Below are positions 42,597 through 53,667 of a stretch of 64,000 nt of DNA, one piece after another. The notes under the pieces were generated by a model. That model worked only from the letters and a program-made list of their open reading frames with translations. It was not told the origin of the DNA and did not search any database. How positions within the stretch are numbered: the first letter of the stretch is position 1; the number at the start of each line of letters is the position of its first letter. The stretch comes from Planctomycetota bacterium (GTDB lineage Bacteria > Planctomycetota > UBA1135 > UBA2386), in contig JACKHZ010000010.1 of assembly GCA_020638735.1 (NCBI GenBank), forward strand, positions 496,001 to 560,000, written 5' to 3'. Position numbers and translations under genes: made by a program.

Positions 42597-43478
42597 ATGC
42601 GTCTGTCGTGGTTGCTGCTCTCGCTGTTCTCGGTCGGCGCCGCCTCGTGTGCGGCAGAAGGCCACTACCCACCCGCCGAGATGGCCGCCGACATGGAGGC
42701 GAGCGGCTACGCTTCCGGCACCTTCGCCAGCCTCGACGACATCACGAACGGGGTGGTGGACGAGTCGGCTCGCGTCGGGATGGAGCTCGACGCGGCGCGT
42801 TTGCCGAGCAACGATGGCGCCCGGTTGGGTCGCATGGCCCTCGCGGACGACTCGGGCGAGGCGGGCGAGGTGCGCTTCGTCGACACCGACGACGACGGCC
42901 TGCCTGACGCACCGGAATCGACCGCGCCGCGGAGGGAGCGCATGCTGATCTACCGCGGCAACCTCGCCATCGAGGTGCCGCGCGCCGAGGACGCAGCCAA
43001 GGCGTTCCTCGCCCAGGTCGAGGCGTGGGGCGGCTACCTGCAGAGCCAGACGGGCACCCGCCTGTCCGTGCGCCTGCCGGCGGAGCGCTTCGACGCGGCG
43101 TTCACCGCCGCCAAGGGCACCGGCCGCGTGCTGCACGAGCAGCGCTCGGCCAGCGACGTCACCGAGGAGTTCGTCGATCTCGGCATCCGCCTCGACAACG
43201 CCAAGAAGTCGCGCGAACGGCTGCTCGAGCTGCTGCAGAAGGCCGACAAGGTCGAGGACATGCTGAAGATCGAGAACGAGCTGCGTCGACTGACCGAGGA
43301 GATCGAGCGCATGGAGGGGCGCATGAAGTTCCTGCGCGACCAGGTGGCGATGGCGACGCTCGACATCGAGTTCCGCTCGGTCGCCGAGGCGCCGCCCCCG
43401 CCGCCGCACCGTCGCCGACCGAGTCGCTTCCGCTGGATCAACCAGGTCGGCGCCGCCAACCTGATGGAGCGCTTCTGA
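42597..43478 (+). CDS. DUF4349-type lipoprotein with coiled coil
   Basis: 293 residues. A lipoprotein signal peptide has a candidate lipobox ending AASC with Cys18. The region about 115-265 matches DUF4349: a strand RNLAIEVPRAEDAAKAFLAQ, GGYLQSQTG, and a charged coiled coil (RLDNAKKSRERLLELLQKAD, IENELRRLTEEIERMEGRMK) then LRDQVAMATLDIEF. Most DUF4349 proteins end in a membrane helix; this one lacks it and ends with a Pro/Arg tail. Function unknown. Its stop shares one base with the next ATG. Confidence 0.85.
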   Translation: MRLSWLLLSLFSVGAASCAAEGHYPPAEMAADMEASGYASGTFASLDDITNGVVDESARVGMELDAARLPSNDGARLGRMALADDSGEAGEVRFVDTDDDGLPDAPESTAPRRERMLIYRGNLAIEVPRAEDAAKAFLAQVEAWGGYLQSQTGTRLSVRLPAERFDAAFTAAKGTGRVLHEQRSASDVTEEFVDLGIRLDNAKKSRERLLELLQKADKVEDMLKIENELRRLTEEIERMEGRMKFLRDQVAMATLDIEFRSVAEAPPPPPHRRRPSRFRWINQVGAANLMERF

Positions 43479-43954
43479 TGCGCCGCCTCCGCCACTTCGT
43501 CGCGGCGCTCTCCGCCGCGTTCTTCGCCGCCTGCGCCGCGCCGCTGCAGCTGCCCGAGGGCTTCGTCGAACTCGAGGACGCGGGCTACGGCTACCGCGCC
43601 GTCACCAGCGACGACGCGCGGCTCTGGTTGCGCGAGCTGCGGGACCCGACCGAGGGCGAGATCGAGTTCTGGGCCGAGGCGCTGCAGCGCGACCTCGTCG
43701 AGGAGCGCGGCTACGAGCTGGTCGCGTCGGGCGACCTGCAGGACGCGTCCGGCGCTGGCGGCCGCTGGCTCGAGGCGACGTCGAACGTGCGCGGGCAGCG
43801 CATCGACTACCTCGTGGCGCTCTGGTGCCGCAAGCGGTCGTGGTGGCTCGGCGGCGGCGAAGACCTGCTGGTGGCCGAGTTCGCCGCGGGCGCGGAGGTC
43901 TACGCGCGACGCCTCGCGCAGGTGAAAGCCGCACTGTCCACCGTGCGCTGGTAG
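43478..43954 (+). CDS. Small lipoprotein
   Basis: 158 residues. A lipoprotein signal peptide ends FFAAC, Cys19. The rest has a helix-strand pattern (AEALQRDLVEERGYELVASG, DASGAGGRWLEATSNVRGQR, YLVALWCRKRSWWLG, VYARRLAQVKAALSTVRW) seen in small periplasmic proteins of unknown role. It is translationally coupled to the DUF4349 lipoprotein, which suggests they act together at the membrane. Confidence 0.75.
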   Translation: MRRLRHFVAALSAAFFAACAAPLQLPEGFVELEDAGYGYRAVTSDDARLWLRELRDPTEGEIEFWAEALQRDLVEERGYELVASGDLQDASGAGGRWLEATSNVRGQRIDYLVALWCRKRSWWLGGGEDLLVAEFAAGAEVYARRLAQVKAALSTVRW

Positions 43955-44064
43955 CGGTCCTGCGAACGTCGGAAGTCGGGGGGCTTCCGGTGGTTCTGTC
44001 ACTGCGTGGAACATGACGCCCGCCCTGATCCCGGTGAGTGCCGGGTGGGGAACAAGGAACCGTC

Positions 44065-44382
44065 ATGTGCAACATCCTCCGCGCGACGATCGTCGCGATC
44101 GCCCTCTCCCTGTCCGCCACCCTGCTCGCGCAGGACATGGCCATCGACCCGTCGCCGGTGCTGACGGGCGGCAGTCAGGTGACGGTCACCTACTCCAACC
44201 CCTCGTTGAAGTCGCAGCGCGTGGTCATCGTCGTCACCGGGGACGATGCCACCACGAAGGAGATCGAGATCACGCTCAACGAGCAGGGCAAGGGCTCCGG
44301 TTCGACGACGGTGCCGGCTACCTGGCGTTCGGCGGAGTTCGCGGCGCCGTCGGTGCCGAATCAGACGCTGCCGGTGAAGTGA
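44065..44382 (+). CDS. Small secreted Ig-like protein
   Basis: 105 residues from the ATG at 44065, preceded by AAGGAA; upstream starts would spoil the signal peptide. The signal peptide ends near ATLLAQ. The remaining roughly 80 residues look like one beta sandwich: PSPVLTGGSQVTVTYSNPSL, QRVVIVVTGDD and EIEITLNEQGKG. The last 65 bases overlap the end of the sigma-partner gene on the other strand. Confidence 0.7.
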   Translation: MCNILRATIVAIALSLSATLLAQDMAIDPSPVLTGGSQVTVTYSNPSLKSQRVVIVVTGDDATTKEIEITLNEQGKGSGSTTVPATWRSAEFAAPSVPNQTLPVK

Positions 44383-45097
44383 GCTGCTGCGCAGCCTTGG
44401 CGATGTCGCGCCCGAGCCGGCCGGCGTAGACGTCGCGGGCGATGCGCAGATCGCTCTCGTGCAGCTCGACGGCGCGCAACGCGGCGACCCCCGCCGCGAT
44501 TCCGTCGGCGAGCTGCTGCAACGCGCCGAGGCGCGCCGCCACGGGTGCGCCGTCATCGCGCGCCGTCGCGGTCAGCGTCGGGACGTCGTATCGCGTCGAC
44601 CGTGACGGGCGCTGTCCCGCGGCGTCGAGCTGTGCGATCGCCTTCCTGGCGGTCGCGCCGACCTGGCCGTCGTCGCCGGCCAGGAGCTTCAGCGTCGTCA
44701 GCGCCTTGAACACGTGGCGATCGACGACGCCCATGGCCACCTGCAGGTCCGACTTGCTGCTCGAGCTGTCCGCGAGCCAGTCGATCGCGTCGCCCAGCGA
44801 GGCGGCGGGCAGTCGCGCCGGCGCCATCGGCCAATGCACCTTCGGGCCGACGCTGGCGGTGGACGCGAACGCCAGCAGCAGCGCCAGCAGCTGCAGCAGG
44901 CCGAAGGAGCGCGAACGACGCCTGGGCTGTCGGAAGCGGAAGCGTCCAGCCACCTCGTCGCTGATGCGGGCGATGGTCTGCGCGGTCAGCTGAGCCGGGT
45001 CGAGCTGCGCCAGCTGGCGTTCGGTCTCGGCGAGCTCCGCCGCGCCCGGCGCCTCGGCCCGCACGATCCTGCCCCATGTCAGCTTCCGCCGGGTCAC
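44318..45097 (-). CDS. Single-pass membrane protein, partner of the ECF-like sigma factor
   Basis: 259 residues from a GTG overlapping the sigma gene's stop (GTGA). The cytoplasmic N-terminus (about 1-70) has a helix PGAAELAETERQLAQLDPAQ. One membrane segment is near 77-92 (GLLQLLALLLAFASTA). The outside part is helical with no recognised fold. No zinc anti-sigma motif is visible. By position it is the likely regulator of that sigma factor. The last 65 bases overlap the convergent gene at 44065 and encode a low-complexity tail, so the exact end is uncertain. Confidence 0.68.
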   Translation of the reverse strand: MTRRKLTWGRIVRAEAPGAAELAETERQLAQLDPAQLTAQTIARISDEVAGRFRFRQPRRRSRSFGLLQLLALLLAFASTASVGPKVHWPMAPARLPAASLGDAIDWLADSSSSKSDLQVAMGVVDRHVFKALTTLKLLAGDDGQVGATARKAIAQLDAAGQRPSRSTRYDVPTLTATARDDGAPVAARLGALQQLADGIAAGVAALRAVELHESDLRIARDVYAGRLGRDIAKAAQQLTSPAASDSAPTAPRTPPNAR

Positions 45098-45729
45098 GAG
45101 TCGCCCTCCCGCGGCCCGCGGAGCCGCGCGGCGAGGCGCTGTTCGTCGCCGTGGCCGAGTTCCTCGAGGCGGCGCCGCAGGATCCGGCGTCCGGTCGAAC
45201 GGGCGGCGATCACGTCTCTCGACGAGACCCCGCACTGGCTGGCCAGCAGCGGCGCCGGCACCTCATCGCCCGCCTCGAGGTCGGCCGTCAGCACGGCGCG
45301 CGGCAGCTCGTCGAGCTGTGCGATGACGTGGTGCACGTCGACGACCAGCTGCATGTGCCGCAGCTCGGCCATGCTGGTGCCGATGCCCAGCGGCGACGGC
45401 GACAGGCAATCGAGCAGCACCGGCGTCTGGCCTTGCTGCCGGGCGAGCAGCGCCAGGCCGCAGTTGCGGGACATCAGCGCGAACCACGCGCGCAGCGAGC
45501 CGAGCTCGCGGTCGATCCGCGTCGCCGTCTGCCACAGCCGCAGCGCCGCCATGCCGAGCGTCTGCTCCAGCTGCCAGTCGCCGAGCACGAGGTGGAACTT
45601 GCGGCGCAGGAACGACAACACGACGCCGCCGTGATCCTCGAGCAGCTGTCGGATGCCGGCGGTGTCGCCGGCGATCAGCAGCTGCAGCGTGCGCTCGTCG
45701 CGCTCGGGATCCTCGCGAGGGTGGAACAA
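45094..45729 (-). CDS. ECF-like RNA polymerase sigma factor
   Basis: 211 residues from a TTG at 45729; the start is the least certain part. Region 2 is GDTAGIRQLLEDHGGVVLSF and later LEQTLGMAALRLWQTATRID followed by RAWFALMSRNCGLALLARQ; region 4 is IAQLDELPRAVLTADLEAGD and VSSRDVIAARSTGRRILRRR. Sequence is divergent from standard ECF groups. It follows glyA by ten bases and overlaps a membrane-protein gene, so it is a sigma/regulator pair in the glyA transcription unit. Confidence 0.72.
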   Translation of the reverse strand: MFHPREDPERDERTLQLLIAGDTAGIRQLLEDHGGVVLSFLRRKFHLVLGDWQLEQTLGMAALRLWQTATRIDRELGSLRAWFALMSRNCGLALLARQQGQTPVLLDCLSPSPLGIGTSMAELRHMQLVVDVHHVIAQLDELPRAVLTADLEAGDEVPAPLLASQCGVSSRDVIAARSTGRRILRRRLEELGHGDEQRLAARLRGPREGDS

Positions 45730-45739
45730 TTCGCCGGGT

Positions 45740-46978
45740 TCAGGGCAGCGGGTGCGCCTCGCACAGATCCTGCACGACGCTGCGGTAGCGCTCGGGGTCC
45801 TCGCCGCGAACCAGGCCGAGCACGATCTGCGCGACCTGGTCGATCTCGGCGGTGCCGAAGCCACGGGTGGTCACTGCTGCCGTTCCGAGCCGCAGGCCGG
45901 AGGTGATCAGCGGCGGCCGCGGGTCCTCGGGCACGGCGTTCTTGTTGACCGACAGACCGGCCGCGAGCGCGCGCTCCTCGACGTCGGCGCCGGTGACGTC
46001 GGTGCCGCGCAGGTCGACCAGCACGATGTGGTTGTCGGTGCCGCCGGAGACGATCGACAGCCCGTTCTGGCTCAGGACCTGGGCGAGGTGGCGGCTGTTG
46101 TCCAGCACGCGGCGCTGGTAGTCGCGGAACTCCGGCCGCAGCGCCTCGCCGAACGCGACCGCCTTGCCGGCGATCTGGTGCATCAGCGGGCCGCCCTGGT
46201 GGCCGGGGAACACCGACGAGTTGATCGCCTTGTGCGCCTCGTCGTTGGCCAGGATCATGCCGCCGCGCGGGCCGCGCAGCGTCTTGTGCGTGGTCATCGT
46301 CACGACGTCGGCGTGGCCGATGGGGCTCGGCACCAGGCCGGCGGCGACCAGGCCTGCCGGATGGGCGATGTCGGCCATCAGCCGGGCGCCGAACTCGTGC
46401 GCGATGGCGGCGAACGCCGCGTAGTCGATGTTGCGCGAGTAGCTGCTGCCGCCGGCGATGACCACCTGCGGGCGGTGCTCGCGGACCAGGTCGCGCACCT
46501 CGTCGAGGTCGATGCGGCCGTCCTTGTCGACGCCGTACTGCCTGGCGTCGAACAGCATGCCGGAGTGGTTCTTGGCGTAGCCGTGGGTCAGGTGACCGCC
46601 GGCCTTGAGGCTCATGCCGACGATGCGCCCGTTGGGGCCGGCCAGGGCAAGCAGCGCGGCGAGGTTGGCGGTCGAGCCGGAGTGCGGCTGCACGTTGGCG
46701 TGTGTCGCGCCGAACAGCTGCATCGCCCGCTGCCGGGCCAGGTCCTCGATGCCGTCGGCGACCTCGCAGCCGCCGTAGTAGCGCCGACTCGGGTAGCCCT
46801 CGGCGTACTTGTCGGTGATGCGGCTCTGGCAGGCTTCGCGGACGGCCGCGGAGCAGTGGTTCTCGGAGGCGATCAGGGTCAGGGTCGTGCGCTGGCGCTT
46901 GTCTTCACGTTGCAGCCAGGAGGCGACCTCGGTGTCCTGCTCGCGCAGGGGGCTCGGGTGCGATTCGACGGTGCTCAC
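45740..46978 (-). CDS. glyA: Serine hydroxymethyltransferase
   Basis: 412 residues from a GTG at 46978. SHMT motifs are intact: LTLIASENHCS, KYAEGYPSRRYYGGCE, QPHSGSTANLAAL, DIAHPAGLVAAG, and the PLP Lys232 in TMTTHKTLRGPRGG. It converts serine and tetrahydrofolate to glycine and methylene-tetrahydrofolate. Length is normal. It is divergent from speA across about 200 bases and is followed by a sigma/membrane pair. No translation or folate neighbours are here, so regulation cannot be inferred. Confidence 0.97.
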   Translation of the reverse strand: MSTVESHPSPLREQDTEVASWLQREDKRQRTTLTLIASENHCSAAVREACQSRITDKYAEGYPSRRYYGGCEVADGIEDLARQRAMQLFGATHANVQPHSGSTANLAALLALAGPNGRIVGMSLKAGGHLTHGYAKNHSGMLFDARQYGVDKDGRIDLDEVRDLVREHRPQVVIAGGSSYSRNIDYAAFAAIAHEFGARLMADIAHPAGLVAAGLVPSPIGHADVVTMTTHKTLRGPRGGMILANDEAHKAINSSVFPGHQGGPLMHQIAGKAVAFGEALRPEFRDYQRRVLDNSRHLAQVLSQNGLSIVSGGTDNHIVLVDLRGTDVTGADVEERALAAGLSVNKNAVPEDPRPPLITSGLRLGTAAVTTRGFGTAEIDQVAQIVLGLVRGEDPERYRSVVQDLCEAHPLP

Positions 46979-47181
46979 AGGCGCAGCACGATACGGCGCC
47001 GGACCGCGAGCGGCCAGCCGGGCGCCCCGCTCCCTGGCGCGTTCCTGGTCGAAAAATCGCGCGGCCGACGCTACCCGCGAGTTGCCGACCGTGTTCAATG
47101 CCGGACTGCGCCGGACATGCTCCGTGGCCGCCACGCGGTGTGGCGGGTCGGGGCTCCGTCGGCGCCAAGGAGCATCCCGAG
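46979..47181. other. Divergent glyA/speA intergenic region
   Basis: 203 bases with no credible gene. It must carry both promoters. The AAGGAG at 47167-47172 is the speA ribosome site. No convincing riboswitch fold or dyad was seen; glycine-riboswitch elements known for other bacteria were not recognised. Confidence 0.5.
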
Positions 47182-49197
<2,016 letters not shown>

Positions 49198-49201
49198 CCG
49201 A

Positions 49202-49230
49202 GGCCCGCGGCGGGTCGGTCGCCGCGGGCC
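49202..49230 (+). terminator. Hairpin after speA
   Basis: GGCCCGCGGC (49202-49211) and GCCGCGGGCC (49221-49230) form a perfect 10-bp stem with a nine-base loop, four bases after the speA stop. No U-tract follows, which is common in very GC-rich genomes. Confidence 0.6.
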
Positions 49231-49259
49231 GCGTCTCGGAGGCACGTCATCATCGTCCG

Positions 49260-49298
49260 GTCGGAACTGTCGGTAATCTCTCAGCTGTCCGAACTGTC
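49260..49298 (+). promoter_or_regulatory. Two direct repeats abutting the NYN-protein start codon
   Basis: GTCGGAACTGTC (49260-49271) and GTCCGAACTGTC (49287-49298) are 11/12 identical, repeated 27 bases apart; the second ends immediately before the ATG at 49299. They could be an operator or a translational control site. Confidence 0.45.
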
Positions 49299-50288
49299 AT
49301 GCACGCAGCAGTCTTCGTCGATTTCGAGAATCTGTTCCTGTCCCTGAAGAACCGCGAGGAGCTGAGCGGACTGCGCATCCGGGAGCTCTCGCTCGGCATC
49401 CTCGAGCAGCTGAAGCAGCGCCTGCATCGCGACAAGGCGCCGATGGTGCTCGGCCGCTCCTACGCCGCGTTCGACACCTACCCGGGCATGGAGGTCGCGC
49501 ACGACCTCGCGCTGATGGGCTTCGATCCGCAGTACGTGCTGGTCGGCCACGCCGGCAAGAACTCCGCCGACGTGCAGCTGGCCTGTGACGTCTGCCGCGT
49601 GCTGTACCGCCGTCCGGACATCGACGCGATCGTGATCGTCTCCGGCGACCGCGACTTCATCCCCATCGCCCGCCAGGTGCTCGAGGAGAACCGCGAGCTG
49701 CGCGTCGTCGCGATCCCCGACAGCACCAGCGGCGACCTGCGCATGCGCGTCGGCGCCGATCGCTTCTGGAACGCGCTCGACCTGATCGACAAGGGGCAGC
49801 GCGGCGCCGAGCCGAGCCCGTTGCCGGCCGCGAACGGGGCCGCCGACGCGCCGGCGGCCGTCGCTCCCGAGGTCCCGGCGGGGCCGGCCGAGGCGGCGGC
49901 GGTCGCCGACGAGGTGCCGGCCCGGGCCGCGATCGTCGGCCACATCCCGGTGACGTGGCGCACCGACGAGCTGCCGCGCGACGCCGACATCGACGAGCGA
50001 CTGCAGCAGTGCGTCGACCTGATCCAGCGGGCACAGGTGCGCCACGGCAGCTCGGAGGTCTGGCTGTCGCCGTTCCTGAAGGGGCCGATGAGCCAGCACT
50101 TCAGCGGCCTCGTGCACCCCGAGCGTCGCGCCCTCATCAACGAGCTCCGGCACCGCGGCGTGATCCGCATCGAGGAGCGCGAGAACCAGTACGCCGACCA
50201 TCCCTACTCGGTGATCGTGCTGGACGAGAATCACCCGATGGTCCGCGAGGCTGCCGATCGCGCTAGCGCCCGGGAAGAGGTCCAATAG
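49299..50288 (+). CDS. NYN-domain (PIN-like) protein
   Basis: 329 residues. The NYN fold covers about 1-165: AAVFVDFENLFLSLKN with the first Asp, DIDAIVIVSGDRDFIPIARQ with the later acidic site, and KNSADVQLACDVCRVLYRR. These acidic positions are those of metal-dependent RNases such as LabA/limkain-type proteins. A Pro/Ala linker (about 175-215) connects to a C-terminal winged-helix-like domain (VWLSPFLKGPMSQHFSGLVH, RRALINELRHRGVIRIE) that may bind RNA. It follows speA on the same strand but beyond a hairpin, so it may have its own promoter. Confidence 0.88.
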   Translation: MHAAVFVDFENLFLSLKNREELSGLRIRELSLGILEQLKQRLHRDKAPMVLGRSYAAFDTYPGMEVAHDLALMGFDPQYVLVGHAGKNSADVQLACDVCRVLYRRPDIDAIVIVSGDRDFIPIARQVLEENRELRVVAIPDSTSGDLRMRVGADRFWNALDLIDKGQRGAEPSPLPAANGAADAPAAVAPEVPAGPAEAAAVADEVPARAAIVGHIPVTWRTDELPRDADIDERLQQCVDLIQRAQVRHGSSEVWLSPFLKGPMSQHFSGLVHPERRALINELRHRGVIRIEERENQYADHPYSVIVLDENHPMVREAADRASAREEVQ

Positions 50289-50358
50289 CCGCCGCGTCCA
50301 ACTTCCCCCTGGCGCCGAACCCCTCTGGCACGGCCGGTTGCTCCCGGCCGGCATCGTG

Positions 50359-51570
50359 ATGCCCCAACTCCGCTCCTTCGTCCTGCCCTCCGCGATCGCC
50401 GCCGCCACCTCGATGGTGTCGGCGCAGTCGTACGTCGACCTCGTCGATTCGCGCAACGCCGCGCAGGGCTTCACCCAGCTGTTCATGATCGAGGCCGGCG
50501 CCATCGGCACGAAGGCCGAAGGCAAGGACCGCGCCGGCACCGCGGTCGGTGACCTGCGCGCCGACCGCGGGCTCGACGACGTCATCTCCTGGGACGGCCG
50601 CGTCTACTACCGCGACGAGAAGGTCGGGTCGCGGCGCGGCACGCTGGAGGCCTACGCGGGGCGCGACGGCCTGTTCGGCGCGTTCACCGACGGCAAGCTG
50701 ATCGGCGACGACACGGTGACGCGGCTCGAATTCCACGGTCGCCCGTGGCAGTTCTACCGCGACGGCTTCTACGTCGGCGACACGCTGCGTCGCAACGGCT
50801 TCTACGAAGGCTCGGACTACGAGGGCTACCTCGGCTTCGGTCGCGAGGCCAACGACGGCATCTACATCGAGTTCGGCCCCTACTACAAGCAGTTCACGTT
50901 CCGTCGCCCGGACCGCGCGTCGTTGGTGCAGTCGGACTTCGTGCTGCCGGGCGACTACACGGCCTATGGCGGTCGCCTCTACGTCGAACAGCGCGCGGTG
51001 CAGATGGACCGACGGCGCGGCATGCCCAGGTCCGGCTCGGTGCTGACGCTGATCGGCGAACGCGAGTGGAACGACAGCCAGGGCACGTTCGGCCGCGTCG
51101 GCTTCTACGAGACCGAGCTGCCGAGCGCCGTGTGGCGTGCGCGCGGTCGGCTCGAGTGGTACATCCCGGCCGGCGACGGCGTCACCTTCGAGGTGTTCGT
51201 GCACGGCGGCTGGCAGGACGAGAAGGACCGGCTGCAGAACACCGAAGGGCAGCGGCCGCTCGGCAACCAGTGGGCGGACGGGCAGGTGCGCATGCGTTGG
51301 GATCTCGCCGACTGGTGGACGCTGACGCCGTACTTCGAGCTGCAGTACTCGCACACGCCGAACGAGCGCGGTCTGTTGCCGAAGCGCCAGTTCTTCCTCG
51401 GCGGCGGCCTCGAGACCTACGTGCACTTCGGCGAGAGCCTGTCGCTGCACGGCTACTACTCGTACCTCGACAACGACAACCGACCGTCGGTGCGCATCGA
51501 CCGCGACATCCACGCCGAGAGCATGTTCTACCTCGGCATGGTGCTGCGCCTCGGCGTGCAGCGTCGCTGA
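50359..51570 (+). CDS. Probable outer-membrane beta-barrel protein
   Basis: 403 residues from the ATG at 50359. A signal peptide ends near SMVSAQ. The mature part has many alternating amphipathic strands with aromatic girdles, for example GLDDVISWDGRVYYRDEKVG, GDGVTFEVFVHGGWQDEKDR and TLTPYFELQYSHTPNERG, and ends SMFYLGMVLRLGVQRR, consistent with a barrel C-terminal strand. I cannot assign a pore type. It lies between the NYN gene and the convergent M16-like gene. Confidence 0.72.
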   Translation: MPQLRSFVLPSAIAAATSMVSAQSYVDLVDSRNAAQGFTQLFMIEAGAIGTKAEGKDRAGTAVGDLRADRGLDDVISWDGRVYYRDEKVGSRRGTLEAYAGRDGLFGAFTDGKLIGDDTVTRLEFHGRPWQFYRDGFYVGDTLRRNGFYEGSDYEGYLGFGREANDGIYIEFGPYYKQFTFRRPDRASLVQSDFVLPGDYTAYGGRLYVEQRAVQMDRRRGMPRSGSVLTLIGEREWNDSQGTFGRVGFYETELPSAVWRARGRLEWYIPAGDGVTFEVFVHGGWQDEKDRLQNTEGQRPLGNQWADGQVRMRWDLADWWTLTPYFELQYSHTPNERGLLPKRQFFLGGGLETYVHFGESLSLHGYYSYLDNDNRPSVRIDRDIHAESMFYLGMVLRLGVQRR

Positions 51571-51582
51571 AGGGTGGTCGGC

Positions 51583-53667
51583 TCAGCGCGGCGCGAACTG
51601 CGTGCGCCAATCGGTGTAGACCGTCTCGGTCTCGTGCTGGCCGTCGTTCCACGACGCGCGGCGCAGGTGGGGAACGCGCAGGTCGCCGGTCGTGCGGTAG
51701 TCCAGCCAGTTCTCGCTGAGGTGCACGATCGAGCCGTCGGCGAACCGCTGCCAGGTCTCGACCACCCGCACCAGCGACGACTCCACGTCGACCTGCACGC
51801 GCAGCCGCTCGAAGCGCTCGTCGCGGGCCTCGAGCACCATCATGCGCCGGTCGCCGACCGTGCGCTCGGCGACGGCCCGGAACGGCAGCGCGCCCCGCGC
51901 GTAGGCCGCCAGCAGCATGATCGGATGCCGCGCCATCTCCTGGCGCAGCGCCGCGGCGTCCTCGGCGGTCAGCGACTGCCGCACGGTGCCGAGCTGCTCC
52001 GAGCAATCGTCGCCGGTCAGCGTGGTCGTGACGACCTGGCCGAGCACGGTGCGCTGCCGCTGCAGCGTGCCGTCCGTCGACCAGGTGATGCGATCGGCAG
52101 CCGGCGGCGCGTCGCCCGGTTGCATGGTCGCCGTCGCGGTGAAGCCGACGATCTCGGCGAAGCGGGCGCGGCCGCCGCAGGCCGCCAGCGCGCGTTCGAG
52201 CCACGGGCCCTCTTCCCCCGGCTGCGGCGCCGCCTCGGTCGCCGTGTCCTGCGGGTGGAACTGCGGCGGCAGCAGGCGGGCGGTGTGGGCGTCGACGCCG
52301 TCCGGCCGCGGCGGACCGATGACCACCGTCCACAGCGGCTGTTCGGCGAACCGGCGCGCCGCAGCCGTCGCGTCGAACTGGCCCGGACGCTGCAAGTCGG
52401 CGAGACGGTCGCGCAACACGTCGATCGACAGGTTGCGCGTCGCCAGGCGGCCGAACTGCCGCAGGCGCGCGTCGGCGTCGAGCATCGGCAGCTCGGCGGC
52501 GAGCCGGGTGCGCCGGAAGGCCAGCTGCAGCTCGGACGGAGTCGGCGGCACGTCGACCAGCGACTGGCGGGCGCGCAGCACGACGCGCCACAGCCGCGCG
52601 GCCTCGTCGCCGGTTGCCTCGGTGGTCATCAGCAGCGCTTCGGCGTCGGGGAGCTGCAGCAGCTCGGTCTGCCATGAGAGGTGGCCGAGTCCTGCCTCTT
52701 CTTGCAGTTGCTCGAGGCGACCGCCGGTGCCGTCCAGCGTCAGGCACGATTGCAGCAGCAGCGACTCGGCGTCCTCGGGTTCGCCGGCCTGCGGGCGTCG
52801 GAGCATCACGCCGACCCTGGCGCGCGGGGCGCCGTTCTCGATCCAGGTCAGGCCCGGCTCGCACTGGCGCGGCAGCAGGTCGCTGTTGCCCGGCGTCGCC
52901 GGCGGGGGGCGCCAGCCCTCGATCGCCAGCTCGGCAGGTTCGTGGAGGAATCGCTCGAGCGTCGGCAGGGCGCGGCCCTCGCGGAAGTTCAGCACGCAGC
53001 GTTCGGGACGATACAGGCGCTCGAGGAACAGCGTGACCTGGCTCGCGTCGAGGTCGATCAAGCCGTTGACGTAGTGCTCGGTGCTCTTCTCGGCGAGCAG
53101 CAGGGCGCGGGCGGACTGCCGCAGCGGGTCGCGCACGACCTCGTCGCAGATGCTGGCGACCAGCTCGTCGCGCATGCGCTCGATCTGGTGTCGCGAGTGG
53201 CTGGCCGACTGCAGTGCGACGCGCAGCGCTTCGAGCGCCGGAAGACCCTTGCCGCGCGGCACGCGCACGTCGAACCACGTCGTCAGCAATCCGACCCGGA
53301 CGTCGATCGTGCCGCCAAGCTGTTCGATCTCCTGCTCGAGAGTGCCGTTGCCCTGTGTCGGGTCGGTCGAACGCAGGATCACTTCGGCGGCGAGTTCGGC
53401 CAGTCCGGGCGCGACGAACAGGCCGCCGGCCAGCACCCCCAGTTGGACCTGCGTGTCGGCGTCTGCCGAGGCCTGGCTCAGGTAGGCGGTCATGCCGTTG
53501 GCCAGCAGCAGCACCTTCTCGGTGAGCGCCGCGGGCGGCTGCTCGTCGACCGGTGGCTGGGGCTGGTCAGGGGCCGGTCCTGGTGGCGGTGGAGCGCTGT
53601 CGCAGCTGCCGAGGGTCGCCAAGGCCAGCAGCAAAGCGGCGTGCTTCGCGAGCGCGGTCGTCTTCAT
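51583..53667 (-). CDS. Catalytically dead M16-like lipoprotein with C-terminal extension
   Basis: 694 residues. A lipoprotein signal ends LGSC, followed by a Pro-rich spacer. The M16 fold is clear: NGMTAYLSQASADADTQVQL, EQLGGTIDVRVGLLTTWFDV and IERMRDELVASICDEVVRDP. Where active peptidases have HxxEH, this reads GLAELAAEVILRS, so zinc cannot bind. The second M16 domain is at about 265-470. The last about 200 residues (ALAACGGRARFAEIVGFTAT, GDRRMMVLEARDERFERLRV) are an added beta domain reminiscent of lipoprotein-carrier folds. Translation is coupled to the upstream M16-like gene by ATGA. Confidence 0.82.
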   Translation of the reverse strand: MKTTALAKHAALLLALATLGSCDSAPPPPGPAPDQPQPPVDEQPPAALTEKVLLLANGMTAYLSQASADADTQVQLGVLAGGLFVAPGLAELAAEVILRSTDPTQGNGTLEQEIEQLGGTIDVRVGLLTTWFDVRVPRGKGLPALEALRVALQSASHSRHQIERMRDELVASICDEVVRDPLRQSARALLLAEKSTEHYVNGLIDLDASQVTLFLERLYRPERCVLNFREGRALPTLERFLHEPAELAIEGWRPPPATPGNSDLLPRQCEPGLTWIENGAPRARVGVMLRRPQAGEPEDAESLLLQSCLTLDGTGGRLEQLQEEAGLGHLSWQTELLQLPDAEALLMTTEATGDEAARLWRVVLRARQSLVDVPPTPSELQLAFRRTRLAAELPMLDADARLRQFGRLATRNLSIDVLRDRLADLQRPGQFDATAAARRFAEQPLWTVVIGPPRPDGVDAHTARLLPPQFHPQDTATEAAPQPGEEGPWLERALAACGGRARFAEIVGFTATATMQPGDAPPAADRITWSTDGTLQRQRTVLGQVVTTTLTGDDCSEQLGTVRQSLTAEDAAALRQEMARHPIMLLAAYARGALPFRAVAERTVGDRRMMVLEARDERFERLRVQVDVESSLVRVVETWQRFADGSIVHLSENWLDYRTTGDLRVPHLRRASWNDGQHETETVYTDWRTQFAPR

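Noticed and set aside
46979..47181. A possible glycine riboswitch upstream of glyA
   Set aside because: I looked for paired glycine-aptamer elements and found no convincing stems or conserved core.
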